From NCBI GenBank assembly GCA_043228905.1, contig JBHGNT010000016.1:12152001-12216000 (forward strand): 64,000 nt of DNA, in the 5' to 3' direction. The position numbers and the translations under genes were made by a program. Source of the stretch: Azolla caroliniana. Its lineage: Eukaryota; Polypodiophyta. Of this stretch, positions 54,206 to 63,977 are shown in pieces. Each line of letters opens with the position of its first letter. The stretch's first letter is position 1. The notes under the pieces were generated by a model. The model ran no database searches and was not told the origin of the DNA. It saw nothing but the letters and a program-made list of their open reading frames with translations.

Positions 54206-54618
54206 GCAATTGTCAAGCGATGTCAAAACTAGATGGGTATCACGAGTTTCAATATATCCCATGTGGTAGTGGCATTTAGCTCAAACAAGGTTATATAAAG
54301 AAATATATAGCCATAACTGACACTAGAAAGGAACACACCAATTTTCTTGGCTTAAGATTCATGCATCAATGTAGCCCATGTGCTAGAGAGATTTAGCTGA
54401 AACATGTCAAAAACAAATAGCATTATTTGACGTACAATGTAGCCCATGTGGTAGAGAGATTTAGTTGAAACATGTCAAAAACAAATAGCATTATTTGACG
54501 CACAAATGTATACGTTGCTTCTTGGATATATTGTATTTTTCTAATTTCCTTGGCTATATTGTATCTTTATAAAGACGTATACCAATTATTCTAGTCATTC
54601 TACGTAGCATCTACTCTT

Positions 54619-54691
54619 GTCCAAACCCGGACTTGAACCGGAGACCTCTAGTGTGTTAGACTAGCGTGATAACCAACTACACCATTTGGAC
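54619..54691 (-). tRNA. tRNA-Val(AAC), unit 1 position A
   Basis: Best-preserved type: acceptor GTCCAAA/TTTGGAC perfect, D arm GTGTAGTTGGTTATCAC, anticodon stem CTAGT/ACTAG with loop CTAACAC, T arm TCCGG TTCAAGT CCGGG, discriminator A. A box TGGTGTAGTTGG and B box GGTTCAAGTCC present. Confidence 0.75.
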
Positions 54692-54814
54692 ATATTGGGA
54701 ATAGCTCATAGCTTGGATGGATAAATAAAAGACAAATCTGAATGGAAATTCCACATGACAATTAGAAAAGAATAAGGTAAACAATTATTGTTATTGTAAT
54801 AGAAAAGATTATTT

Positions 54815-54887
54815 GTCCAAACCCGGACTCCAACCGGAGACCTCTAGTGTGTGAGACTAGCGTGATAACCAACTACACCATCTGGAC
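54815..54887 (-). tRNA. tRNA-Val(CAC)-like, unit 1 position B
   Basis: Acceptor GTCCAGA/TTTGGAC, anticodon CAC in an intact arm. T loop TTGGAGT weakens the B box. A TTTT run follows the 3' end within about 15 nt on the minus strand (AGAAAAG on plus). Confidence 0.65.
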
Positions 54888-55229
54888 CACTTTATTATTA
54901 TTAATTTAATAGTTTCACATGAATCTGTTAATTAGACCAAGCGATCGGGATGTCACAATGACATTTGACGTAACGACTTTGTATGTTTGTCAAGGCATAG
55001 TTACGTTGACCTAAGTTATCGAAGTCTTTCTGACTACATACTATTTAGATTGAAAAAGGTAGCATGAATGGAAGAATGAAATGACGAAATCCTTTTGCTT
55101 TGCTTTATATATGTGGAGAGCTTGCAGTTAGTTTAACTTATTGCTTGACTATATCGACATCATTACAATCAACCATACCTGCAAAGAACAATAGGGATAA
55201 TTTTGGTCAGTCTAAATAGCACTTCTCTT

Positions 55230-55302
55230 GTCCAAACGTAGACTGTAACCGGAGACCTCTAATGTGTTAGAGTAGCATGAAAATCAACTACACCATATAA
55301 AC
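55230..55302 (-). pseudogene. Degenerate tRNA-Val-like, unit 1 position C
   Basis: AAC-type loop; acceptor 5' strand GTTTATA mismatched; T loop TTACAGT. Confidence 0.6.
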
Positions 55303-55424
55303 ATATCAACGATATTTATTTTTCTCTCTTAATTAATCCTGATGCAATAACGATTCTACAAGAGATGGTTCTGAGATGAATTTCAAAATAACATTTATTC
55401 GTAAAAGAATAGTTCAAAACATGC

Positions 55425-55497
55425 AAATAACCCCGGACTCAAACCAAAGACCATGAGACTAGAAGTCTAACGACATAACCAACGACACTATATAGAT
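55425..55497 (-). pseudogene. Degenerate tRNA-like, unit 1 position D
   Basis: TCT at the anticodon position; acceptor unpaired (ATCTATA versus GTTATTT); T arm TTTGG TTTGAGT CCGGG. Confidence 0.55.
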
Positions 55498-55747
55498 GCA
55501 ATTGTGACTCGATGTCAAAACTACATGGGTATCACGAATTTCAATATATCGCATGTGGTAGTGGCATTTAGCTCAAACAAGGTTATAGAAAGAAATATAT
55601 TGCCGTAATTGACACTAGAAAGGAACAAACCAATTTTACTGGTTTAAGATTCATGCATCAGTTGCACTTAGTTTCCCTAGATATATTCTACTTCTATAAA
55701 AATTAAGATACAGATTCTTCTACTCATTCTATGGAACATATTTTGTT

Positions 55748-55820
55748 GTCCAAACATGGACTCGAACCAAAAACCTCTAGTGTGTAAGAATAGCGTGATA
55801 ACGAAGTACGCTATTTGGCC
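55748..55820 (-). pseudogene. tRNA-Val(UAC)-like, unit 1 position E, D loop damaged
   Basis: Anticodon TAC (loop CTTACAC), B box GGTTCGAGTCC perfect, acceptor GGCCAAA/TTTGGAC with one mismatch. The D loop has lost GG (TTCG), and one anticodon-stem pair is broken. Confidence 0.55.
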
Positions 55821-56158
55821 ACAATTGTGAAAACCAATTTTATGGATTCAAATAACTTTGTTACGATAATTGATGCCATATCGCAACTACATCGTCATCA
55901 TGAGTTTCAATGTAGCCCATGTGGTAGAGAGATTTAGCTGAAACATGTCAAAAACAAATAGCATTATTTGACGTACAATGTAGCCCATGTGGTAGAGAGA
56001 TGTAGTTAAAACATGTCAAAAACAAATAGCATTATTTGACGAAAAATGTATACGTTACTTCTTGGATATATTGTACTTTTCTAATTCTCTTGGCTATATT
56101 GTATCTTTATAAAGACGTATACCAATTATTCTAGTCATTCTATGTAGCATCTACTCTT

Positions 56159-56231
56159 GTCCAAACCCGGACTTGAAGCAGAGACCGCTAGTGTGTTAGA
56201 CTAGCGTGATAACCAACTACACCATTTGGAC
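56159..56231 (-). tRNA. tRNA-Val(AAC)-like, unit 2 position A
   Basis: As unit 1 A except the T stem has TCTGC/CCGGG (B box GCTTCAAGTCC, first G lost) and base 44 changed (CTAGCGG). Confidence 0.6.
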
Positions 56232-56354
56232 ATATTGGGAATAGCTCATAGCTTGGATGGATAAATAAAAGACTAATCTGAATGGAAATTTCACATGAGA
56301 ATTAGAAAAGAATAAGGGAAACAATTATTGTTGTTGGAATAGAAAAGATTATTT

Positions 56355-56427
56355 GTCCAAACCCGGACTCGAACCAAATACCTCTAGTGGGTGAGACTAG
56401 CGTGATAACCAATTACACCATCTGGAC
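56355..56427 (-). tRNA. tRNA-Val(CAC)-like, unit 2 position B
   Basis: Acceptor GTCCAGA/TTTGGAC, anticodon loop CTCACCC (CAC, base 37 C), T arm TTTGG TTCGAGT CCGGG, perfect B box GGTTCGAGTCC. Confidence 0.68.
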
Positions 56428-56769
56428 CACTTTATTATTATTAATTTAATAGTTTCACATGAATTTGTTAATTAGACCAAGCGATCGGGATGTCACAATG
56501 ACATTTGACGTAACGACTTTGTATGTTTGTCAAGGCGTAGTGACGTTGACCTAAGTTATCCAAGTCTGTCTGACTACATACTATTTAGATTGAAAAAGGT
56601 AGCACGAATGGAAGAATGAAATGATGAAATCCTTTTGCTTTGCTTTATATATGTGGAGAGCTTGCAGTTAGTTTAACTTATTGCTTGACTATATCGACAT
56701 CATTACAATCAACCATACCTGCAAAGAACAATAGGGATAATTTTGGTCAGTCTAAATAGCACTTCTCTT

Positions 56770-56842
56770 GTCCAAATGTAGACTGTAAACGAAGACCTCT
56801 AATGTGTTAGAGTAGCATGAAAATCAACTATACCATCTAAAC
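56770..56842 (-). pseudogene. Degenerate tRNA-Val-like, unit 2 position C
   Basis: AAC-type loop retained; T stem and B box lost (GTTTACAGTC); one D-stem change. Confidence 0.6.
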
Positions 56843-56964
56843 ATATCAACGATATCTATTTTTCTCTCTTCATTAATCCTGGTGCAATAACGATTCTACA
56901 AGAGATGGTTCTGAGATGAAATTCAAAATAACATTTATTCGTAAAAGAATAGTTCAAAACATCC

Positions 56965-57037
56965 AAATAACCCTAAGCTCAAACCGAAGACCATGAGACT
57001 AGAAGTCTAACGACATAACCAACAACACTATATAGAT
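56965..57037 (-). pseudogene. Degenerate tRNA-like, unit 2 position D
   Basis: TCT at the anticodon position; T arm further decayed (GAGCTTAGGG); acceptor unpaired. Confidence 0.55.
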
Positions 57038-57287
57038 GCAATTGTGACTCGATGTCAAAACTACATGGGTATCACGAATTTCAATATATCGCATGTGGTA
57101 GTGGCATTTAGCTCAAACAAGGTTATAGAAAGAAACATATTGCTGTAATTGACACTAGAAAGGAACAAACCAATTTTCCTGGCTTAAGATTCACGCATCA
57201 GTTGCACTTAGTTTCCCTAGATATATTCTACTTCTATAAAAATAAAGTTACATATTCTTCTACTCATTCTATGGAACATTTTTTGTG

Positions 57288-57360
57288 GTCCAAACATGGA
57301 CTCGAACCAAAAACCTCTAATGTGTAAGATTACAGTGATAACCAACTACGCTATTTGAAC
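57288..57360 (-). tRNA. tRNA-Val(UAC)-like, unit 2 position E
   Basis: Acceptor GTTCAAA/TTTGGAC paired (one G-U), D loop AGTTGG intact, anticodon loop CTTACAC with stem GTAAT/ATTAG (one mismatch), B box GGTTCGAGTCC. Confidence 0.58.
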
Positions 57361-57631
57361 ACAATTCTGAAAAACAAGTTTATGGATCCAAATAACTTTG
57401 TTACGATAATTGATGTCATGTCGCAACTACATCGTCATCATAAGTTTCAATGGTGCCCATGTGGTAGAGAGATTTAGCTGAAACATGTCAAAAACAAATA
57501 GCATTATTTGACGCACAAATGTATACGTTACTTCTTGGATATATTGTATTTTTCTAATTTTCTTGGCTATATTGTATCTTTATAAAGACGTATACCAATT
57601 ATTCTAGTCATTCTATGTAGCATCTACTCGT

Positions 57632-57704
57632 GTCCAAACCCGGACTTGAACCGGAGACCTCTAGTGTGTTAGACTAGCGTGATAACCAACTACACCATTT
57701 GGAC
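57632..57704 (-). tRNA. tRNA-Val(AAC), unit 3 position A
   Basis: Identical over 73 nt to the unit 1 A copy at 54619: perfect acceptor, anticodon and T stems and both Pol III boxes. Confidence 0.75.
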
Positions 57705-57827
57705 ATATTGGGAATAGCTCATAGCTTGGATGGATAAATAAAAGACTAATCTGAATGGAAATTCCACATGACAATTAGAAAAGAATAAGGTAAACAACTA
57801 TTGTTGTTGTAATACAAAAGATTATTT

Positions 57828-57899
57828 GTCCAAACTCGGACTCCAACCGGAGACCTCTAGTGTGTGAGACTAGCGTGATAACCAATACACCATCTGGAC
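57828..57899 (-). tRNA. tRNA-Val(CAC)-like, unit 3 position B, 72 nt
   Basis: One base lost in the D loop region; anticodon CAC; T loop TTGGAGT and one T-stem mismatch. Probably weakened. Confidence 0.5.
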
Positions 57900-58241
57900 C
57901 ACTTTATTATTATTAATTTAATAGTTTCACATGAATTTGTTAATTAGACCAAGCGATCGGGATGTCACAATGACATTTGACGTAACGACTTTGTATGTTT
58001 GTGAAGGCGTAGTGACGTTGACCTAAGTTATCCAAGTCTTTCTGACTACATACTATTTAGATTGAAAAAGGTAGCACGAATGGAAGAATGAAATGATGAA
58101 ATCCTTTTGCTTTGCTTTATATATGTGGAGAGCTTGCAGTTAGTTTAACTTATTGCTTGACTATATCGACATCATTACAATCAACCATACCTCCAAAGAA
58201 CAATAGGGATAATTTTGGTCAGTCTAAATAGCACTTCTCTT

Positions 58242-58314
58242 GTCCAAACGTAGACTGTAAACGAAGACCTCTAATGTGTTAGAGTAGCATGAAAATCAAC
58301 TACACCATCTAAAC
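58242..58314 (-). pseudogene. Degenerate tRNA-Val-like, unit 3 position C
   Basis: AAC-type loop; B box lost (GTTTACAGTC). Confidence 0.6.
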
Positions 58315-58436
58315 ATATCAACGATATCTATTTTTCTCTCTTCATTAATCCTGGTGCAATAACGATTCTACAAGAGATGGTTCTGAGATGAAATTCAAAA
58401 TAACATTTATTCGTAAAAGAATAGTTCAAAACATGC

Positions 58437-58509
58437 AAATAACCCCGGGCTCAAACCGAAGACCATGAGACTAGAAGTCTAACGACATAACCAACAACAC
58501 TATATAGAT
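58437..58509 (-). pseudogene. Degenerate tRNA-like, unit 3 position D
   Basis: TCT at the anticodon position; acceptor unpaired; T arm TTCGG TTTGAGC CCGGG. Confidence 0.55.
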
Positions 58510-58759
58510 GCAATTGTGACTCGATGTCAAAACTACATGGGTATCACGAATTTCAATATATCGCATGTGGTAGTGGCATTTAGCTCAAACAAGGTTATAG
58601 AAAGAAACATATTGCCGTAATTGACACTAGAAAGGAACAAACCAATTTTCCTGGCTTAAGATTCATGCATCAGTTGCACTTAGTTTCCCTAGATATATTC
58701 TACTTCTATAAAAATAAAGTTACATATTCTTCTACTCATTCTATGGAACATTTTTTGTG

Positions 58760-58832
58760 GTCCAAACATGGACTCGAACCAAAAACCTCTAGTGTGTAAG
58801 ACTAGAGTGATAACCAGCTACGCTATTTGAAC
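58760..58832 (-). tRNA. tRNA-Val(UAC)-like, unit 3 position E
   Basis: Acceptor GTTCAAA/TTTGGAC, anticodon stem CTAGT/ACTAG perfect with loop CTTACAC, B box GGTTCGAGTCC. One T-stem mismatch. Confidence 0.65.
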
Positions 58833-59171
58833 ATAATTGTGAAAACCAATTTTACGGATTGAAATAACTTTGTTACAATAATTGATGCCATGTCGCAACT
58901 ACATCGTCTTCATGAGTTTCAATGTAGCCCATGTGGTAGAGAGATTTAGTTGAAACATGTCAACAACAAATAACATTATTTGACGTACAATGTAGCCCAT
59001 GTGGTAGAGAGAGGTAGTTGAAACATGTCAAAAACAAATAGCATTATTTGACGCACAAATGTATATGTTACTTCTTGGATATATTGTACTTTTCTAATTT
59101 TCTTGGCTATATTGTATCTTTATAGAGACGTATACCAATTATTCTAGTCATTCTATGTAGCATCTACTCTT

Positions 59172-59244
59172 GTCCAAACCCGTACTTGAACCGGAGACCT
59201 CTAGTGTGTGAGACTAGCGTGATAACCAACTACACCATTTGGAC
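59172..59244 (-). tRNA. tRNA-Val(CAC)-like, unit 4 position A
   Basis: Same body as the AAC copies (acceptor GTCCAAA/TTTGGAC) but the anticodon loop is CTCACAC, so the anticodon has become CAC. One T-stem mismatch (TCCGG/ACGGG). Confidence 0.62.
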
Positions 59245-59367
59245 ATATTGGGAATAGCTCATAGCTTGGATGGATAAATAAAAGACTAATCTGAATGGAA
59301 ATTCCACATGACAATTAGAAAAGAATAAGGGAAACAATTATTGTTGTTGTAATAGAAAAGATTATTT

Positions 59368-59440
59368 GTCCAAACACGGACTCGAACCGGAGACCTCTAG
59401 TGTGTGAGACTAGCGTGATAACCAACTACACCATCTGGAC
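59368..59440 (-). tRNA. tRNA-Val(CAC)-like, unit 4 position B
   Basis: Acceptor GTCCAGA/TTTGGAC, perfect anticodon arm with CAC, B box GGTTCGAGTCC perfect, one T-stem mismatch (CCGTG). Confidence 0.68.
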
Positions 59441-59782
59441 AACTTTATTATTATTAAATTAATAGTTTCACATGAATTTGTTAATTAGACCAAGCGATCG
59501 GGATGTCACAATGACATTTGACGTAACGACTTTGTATGTTTGTCAAGGCGTAGTTACGTTGACCTAAGTTATCGAAGTCTTTCTGACTACATACTATTTA
59601 GATTGAAAAAGGTAGCACGAATGGAAGAATAAAATGACGAAATCCTTTTGCCTTGCTTTATATATGTGGAGAGCTTGCAGGTAGTTTAACTTATTGCTTG
59701 ACTATATCGACATCATTACAATCAACCATACCTGCAAAGAACAATAGGGATAATTTTGGTCAGTCTAAATAGCACTTCTCTT

Positions 59783-59855
59783 GTCCAAACGTAGACTGTA
59801 ACCGGAGACCTCTAATGTGTTAGAGTAGCATGAAAATCAGCTACACCATCTAAAC
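59783..59855 (-). pseudogene. Degenerate tRNA-Val-like, unit 4 position C
   Basis: AAC-type loop; B box lost; D loop AGCTGA. Confidence 0.6.
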
Positions 59856-59977
59856 ATATCAACGATATCTATTTTTCTCTCTTCATTAATCCTGGTGCAA
59901 TAACGATTCTACAAGAGATGGTTCTGAGATGAAATTCAAAATAACATTTATTCGTAAAAGAATAGTTCAAAACATGC

Positions 59978-60050
59978 AAATAACCCCGGGTTCAAACCGA
60001 AGACCATGAGACTAGAAGTCTAACGACATAACCAACAACACTATATAGAT
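59978..60050 (-). pseudogene. Degenerate tRNA-like, unit 4 position D
   Basis: TCT at the anticodon position; acceptor unpaired; T loop TTTGAAC. Confidence 0.55.
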
Positions 60051-60300
60051 GCAATTGTGACTCGATGTCAAAACTACATGGGTATCACGAATTTCAATAT
60101 ATCGCATGTGGTAGTGGCATTTAGCTCAAACAAGGTTATAGAAAGAAATATATTGCCGTAATTGACACTAGAAAGGAACAAACCAATTTTACTGGCTTAA
60201 GATTCATGCATCAGTTGCACTTAGTTTCCCTAGATATATTCTACTTCTATAAAAATAAAGATACAGATTCTTCTACTCATTCTATGGAACATTTTTTGTT

Positions 60301-60373
60301 GTCCAAACATGGACTCGAACCAAAATCCTCTAGTGTGTAAGACTAGCGTGATAACCAACTACACTATTTGAGC
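60301..60373 (-). tRNA. tRNA-Val(UAC)-like, unit 4 position E
   Basis: Anticodon arm perfect with TAC; D loop AGTTGG; B box GGTTCGAGTCC; acceptor GCTCAAA/TTTGGAC with one mismatch. Confidence 0.62.
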
Positions 60374-60710
60374 ACAATTGTGAAAACCAATTTTATGGAT
60401 ACAAATAACTTTGTTACGATAATTGATGCCATATCACAACTACATCGTCATCATGAGTTTCAATGTAGCCCATGTGGTAGAGCGTTAGCTGAAACATGTC
60501 AAAAACAAATAGCATTATTTGACGTACAATGTAGCCCATGTGGTAGAGAGATGTAGTTAAAACATGTCAAAAACAAATAGCATTATTTGACGCAGAAATG
60601 TATACGTTACTTCTTGGATATATTGTACTTTTCTAATTCTCTTGGCTATATTGTATCTTTATAAAGACGTATACCAATTATTCTAGTCATTCTATGTAGC
60701 ATCTACTCTT

Positions 60711-60783
60711 GTCCAAACCCGGACTTGAACCAGAGACCGCTAGTGTGTTAGACTAGCGTGATAACCAACTACACCATTTGGAC
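60711..60783 (-). tRNA. tRNA-Val(AAC), unit 5 position A
   Basis: Acceptor perfect; anticodon arm perfect (AAC); T stem TCTGG/CCGGG pairs with G-U; shares base 44 C with unit 2 A. Confidence 0.7.
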
Positions 60784-60906
60784 ATATTGGGAATAGCTCA
60801 TAGCTTGGATGGATAAATAAAAGACTAATCTGAATGGAAATTTCACATGACAATTAGAAAAGAATAAGGGAAACAATTATTGTTGTTGGAATAGAAAAGA
60901 TTATTT

Positions 60907-60979
60907 GTCCAAACCCGGACTCGAACCAAATACCTCTAGTGGGTGAGACTAGCGTGATAACCAATTACACCATCTGGAC
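60907..60979 (-). tRNA. tRNA-Val(CAC)-like, unit 5 position B
   Basis: Identical to unit 2 B (56355), including loop CTCACCC and B box GGTTCGAGTCC. Confidence 0.68.
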
Positions 60980-61321
60980 CACTTTATTATTATTAATTTA
61001 ATAGTTTCACATGAATTTGTTAATTAGACCAAGCGGTCGGGATGTCACAATGACATTTGACGTAACGACTTTGTATGTTTGTCAAGGCGTAGTTACGTTG
61101 ACCTAAGTTATCGAAGTCTTTCTGACTACATACTATTTAGATTGAAAAAGGTAGCACGAATGGAAGAATGAAATGACGAAATCCTTTTGCTTTGCTTTAT
61201 ATATGTGGAGAGCTTGCAATTAGTTTAACTTATTGCTTGACTATATCGACATCATTACAATCAACCATACCTACAAAGAACAATAGGGATAATTTAGATC
61301 AGTCTAAATAACACTTCTCTT

Positions 61322-61394
61322 GTCCAATCGTAGACTGTAACCGGAGACCTCTAATGTGTTAGAGTAGTATGAAAATCAGCTACACCATCTAAAC
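61322..61394 (-). pseudogene. Degenerate tRNA-Val-like, unit 5 position C
   Basis: AAC-type loop; acceptor 3' strand changed to ATTGGAC; T loop TTACAGT. Confidence 0.6.
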
Positions 61395-61515
61395 ATATCA
61401 ACGATATCTATATTTCTCTCTTAATTTATCTTGGTGCAATAACGATTGTACAAGAGATGGTTTGTAGATGAATTTCAAGATAACATTTATTCGAAAAGAA
61501 TAGTTCAAAACATGC

Positions 61516-61588
61516 AAATAACCCCGGACTCAAACCGAAGACAATGAGACTAGAAGTCTAGCGACATAACCAACGACACTATCTAGAC
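61516..61588 (-). pseudogene. Degenerate tRNA-like, unit 5 position D
   Basis: TCT at the anticodon position, 5' strand GTCTAGA; acceptor unpaired at the 3' side. Confidence 0.55.
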
Positions 61589-61835
61589 GCAATTGTGAAG
61601 CAATGTCAAAACTACATGGGTATCACGACTGTCAATATATCCCATGTGGTAGTGGCATTTAGCTCAAACAAGGTTATAGAAAGAAACATATAGTCGTAAT
61701 TGACACTAGAAATGAACACACCAATTTTCTTGGCTTAAGATTCATGCATCAATTGCACTTAGTTTTCCTAGATATATTCTTCTATAGAAATAAAGATACA
61801 GATTCTTATACTCATTTTATGGAACATTTTTTGTT

Positions 61836-61908
61836 GTCCAAACATGGACTGGATCCAAAAACCTCTAGTGTGTAAGACTAGCGTGATAACCAACTACACT
61901 ATTTGAAC
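61836..61908 (-). tRNA. tRNA-Val(UAC)-like, unit 5 position E, B box damaged
   Basis: Acceptor GTTCAAA/TTTGGAC and anticodon arm (TAC) intact, but the T loop reads GGATCCAGTCC. Confidence 0.5.
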
Positions 61909-62179
61909 ACAATTGTGAAAACCAATTTTATGGATTCAAATAAGTTTGTTACGATAATTGATGTCATGTCGCAACTACATCGTCATCATGAGTTTCAATG
62001 GTGCCCATGTGGTAGAGAGATTTAGCTGAAACATGTCAAAAACAAATAGCATTACTTGACGCACAAATGTATATGTTACTTCTTGGATATATTGTATATT
62101 TCTAATTTTCTTGGCTATATTGTATCTTTATAAAGACCTGTACCTATTATTCTAGGCATTCTATGTAGCATCTTTTCTT

Positions 62180-62248
62180 GTCCAAAGCCCAACTTGAACT
62201 GGAGACCTTGTGTTAGCCTAGTGTGATAACGAACTACACCATCTAGAC
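62180..62248 (-). pseudogene. tRNA-Val-like pseudogene, unit 6 position A
   Basis: 69 nt. Four bases lost in the anticodon arm; AAC still recognisable. Confidence 0.6.
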
Positions 62249-62371
62249 ATATTGAGAATAACTCATAACTTGGATGGATAAATAAAAGACTAATCTCAAT
62301 GGAAATTCCACATGATAATTCGAAAAGAATAAGGTAAAATGTTATTGTTGGTGTAATAGACAAGATTATTT

Positions 62372-62444
62372 GTCCAAACCCGGACTCGAACCGGAGACCT
62401 CTAGTGTGTGACACTAGGGTGATCACCAACTACACCATCTGGAT
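62372..62444 (-). tRNA. tRNA-Val(CAC)-like, unit 6 position B
   Basis: T arm perfect (TCCGG TTCGAGT CCGGG), anticodon stem perfect, loop GTCACAC. Acceptor end pair lost (A1 opposite C72). Positions C and D are absent from this unit. Confidence 0.55.
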
Positions 62445-62739
62445 CAATTTATTATTAGTATTTAATAGTGTCAGATGAATTTCTTAATTAGACCAACCGA
62501 TTGGTATGTCACACTGACATTGACGTAACGACTTTCTATGTTTTCCAAGGCGTAGTAACGTTGACCTAATTTATAGAAGTCTTTCTGACTACATACTATT
62601 TAGATTGAAAAAGGTAGCACGTAGTTTTTCTTTGCGTAAGGTTCATGCATCAATTCCACTTAGTTTTACTAAATATATTCTACATTTATAAAAAGAAAAA
62701 TAGCAATTCTTCTACTCATTCTATGTAACATTTTTTGTT

Positions 62740-62812
62740 GTCCAAACATGGACTCGAACCAAAGATCTCTAGTGTGTAAGACCAACGTGATAAGCAACTA
62801 CACTATTTGGAG
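62740..62812 (-). pseudogene. tRNA-Val(UAC)-like, unit 6 position E
   Basis: Anticodon TAC in an alternative but paired stem (TTGGT/ACTAG with G-U); acceptor end mismatched (C1 opposite C72); B box GGTTCGAGTCC. Confidence 0.5.
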
Positions 62813-63085
62813 ACAATTGTGAAAACCAATTTCATGGATTCAAATAAATTTGTTACTATAATTGATGCCATGTCCAAACTACATCGTCATCACTAGTTTC
62901 AATGTAGCGCATGTGGTAGAGAGATTGAACTGAAACATGTTAGAAACAAATTGCACTATTTGACGCACAAATGTACACGTTGATTTTCTTGGATATATTG
63001 TATTTTTGTAATTCTGTTGGCTATATTATAGTTTTGTAAAGACGGATACCAATTAGTCTTCTCATTCTATGTAGCTTCTTTTCTT

Positions 63086-63150
63086 GTCCAAACCCTGACT
63101 TGAACCAAAGACGTCTAGTGTAGGATGAAAATCAACTACCCCATCTAAAC
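63086..63150 (-). pseudogene. A/C chimeric tRNA-like remnant, unit 7
   Basis: 65 nt. The 3' half is A-like (GGTTCAAGTC...TTTGGAC) and the 5' half C-like (GTTTAGATGGGG...GATTTTCAT). The join falls in the anticodon region, indicating a deletion between A and C of one unit. Confidence 0.6.
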
Positions 63151-63265
63151 ATATCAATGATATCTTTTTTTCTATCTTAATTAATCTTGGTGCAATAACG
63201 ATTGAACAATAGATTGTTCTTAGATGAATTTCAAGAAATCATTTATTCGCAAAAGAATAGTTTGC

Positions 63266-63338
63266 AAATAAATCCGGACTCCAACCGAAGGCCTTTTGAG
63301 TGGAAGTCTACTGACATAACCAACTACACTATGTAGAC
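63266..63338 (-). pseudogene. Degenerate tRNA-like, unit 7 position D
   Basis: Anticodon position reads TCC rather than TCT; 5' strand GTCTACA; acceptor unpaired. Confidence 0.5.
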
Positions 63339-63588
63339 GCAATTGTGAAGCTATCTCAAAACTACATGGGTATCTCGAGTTTTAATGTATCCCATGTGGT
63401 AGTGGCATTTAACTCAAACAAGTCTATAGAAAGAAACATATAGCCCTAATTGACACTAGAATTGAAGACGTCGATTTTCTTGCCTTAAGGTACATGCATG
63501 AGTTAACTTAGTTTCACTCAAGGTACATACAGGCCTATACTTCCATAAAAAGAGATTCTTCTACTCATTCTATGTAACATTTTTTGTT

Positions 63589-63661
63589 GTTGAAACACGG
63601 ATTCGAATTGAAGACCTCTAGTGTGTAAGACTAGTGTGATAACCAACTAAACTATTTGAAC
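63589..63661 (-). tRNA. tRNA-Val(UAC)-like, unit 7 position E
   Basis: Anticodon stem CTAGT/ACTAG perfect, TAC; acceptor GTTCAAA/TTTCAAC with one mismatch; T loop TTCGAAT with weakened stem. Confidence 0.5.
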
Positions 63662-63905
63662 ACAATTGTGAAAACCAATTTCTACGATTCAAATAAATTT
63701 GTTACTTTGACTGATGGCATGTCCCAACTGCATGGTTATCATGAGTTTCAATGTAGCCCATATGGTAGAGAGATTTAGCTCAAACATGTCAGAAACTAAT
63801 AGCACTATTTGACACAGAAATGTAGACGTTGATTTTCTTGGATATATTGTATTTTTTAAAATCGGATACCAATTATTATACTCATTCTATGTAGCATCTT
63901 TTCAT

Positions 63906-63977
63906 GTCCAATCCCAGACTTGAACCGGAGACCTCTAGTGTGTTAAAGTAGTGTGATAACCAACTACACCATGTGAC
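63906..63977 (-). pseudogene. tRNA-Val(AAC)-like, unit 8 position A
   Basis: 72 nt. Two acceptor mismatches (GTCACAT/ATTGGAC) and one in the anticodon stem; B box GGTTCAAGTCT. The array runs on beyond the window. Confidence 0.5.

Noticed and set aside
60368-60556. A 62-codon open frame in the tRNA array
   Set aside because: It arises from the spacer subrepeat (the repeated QCSPCGR reflects the tandem block), has no counterpart in the other units, and overlaps array modules.
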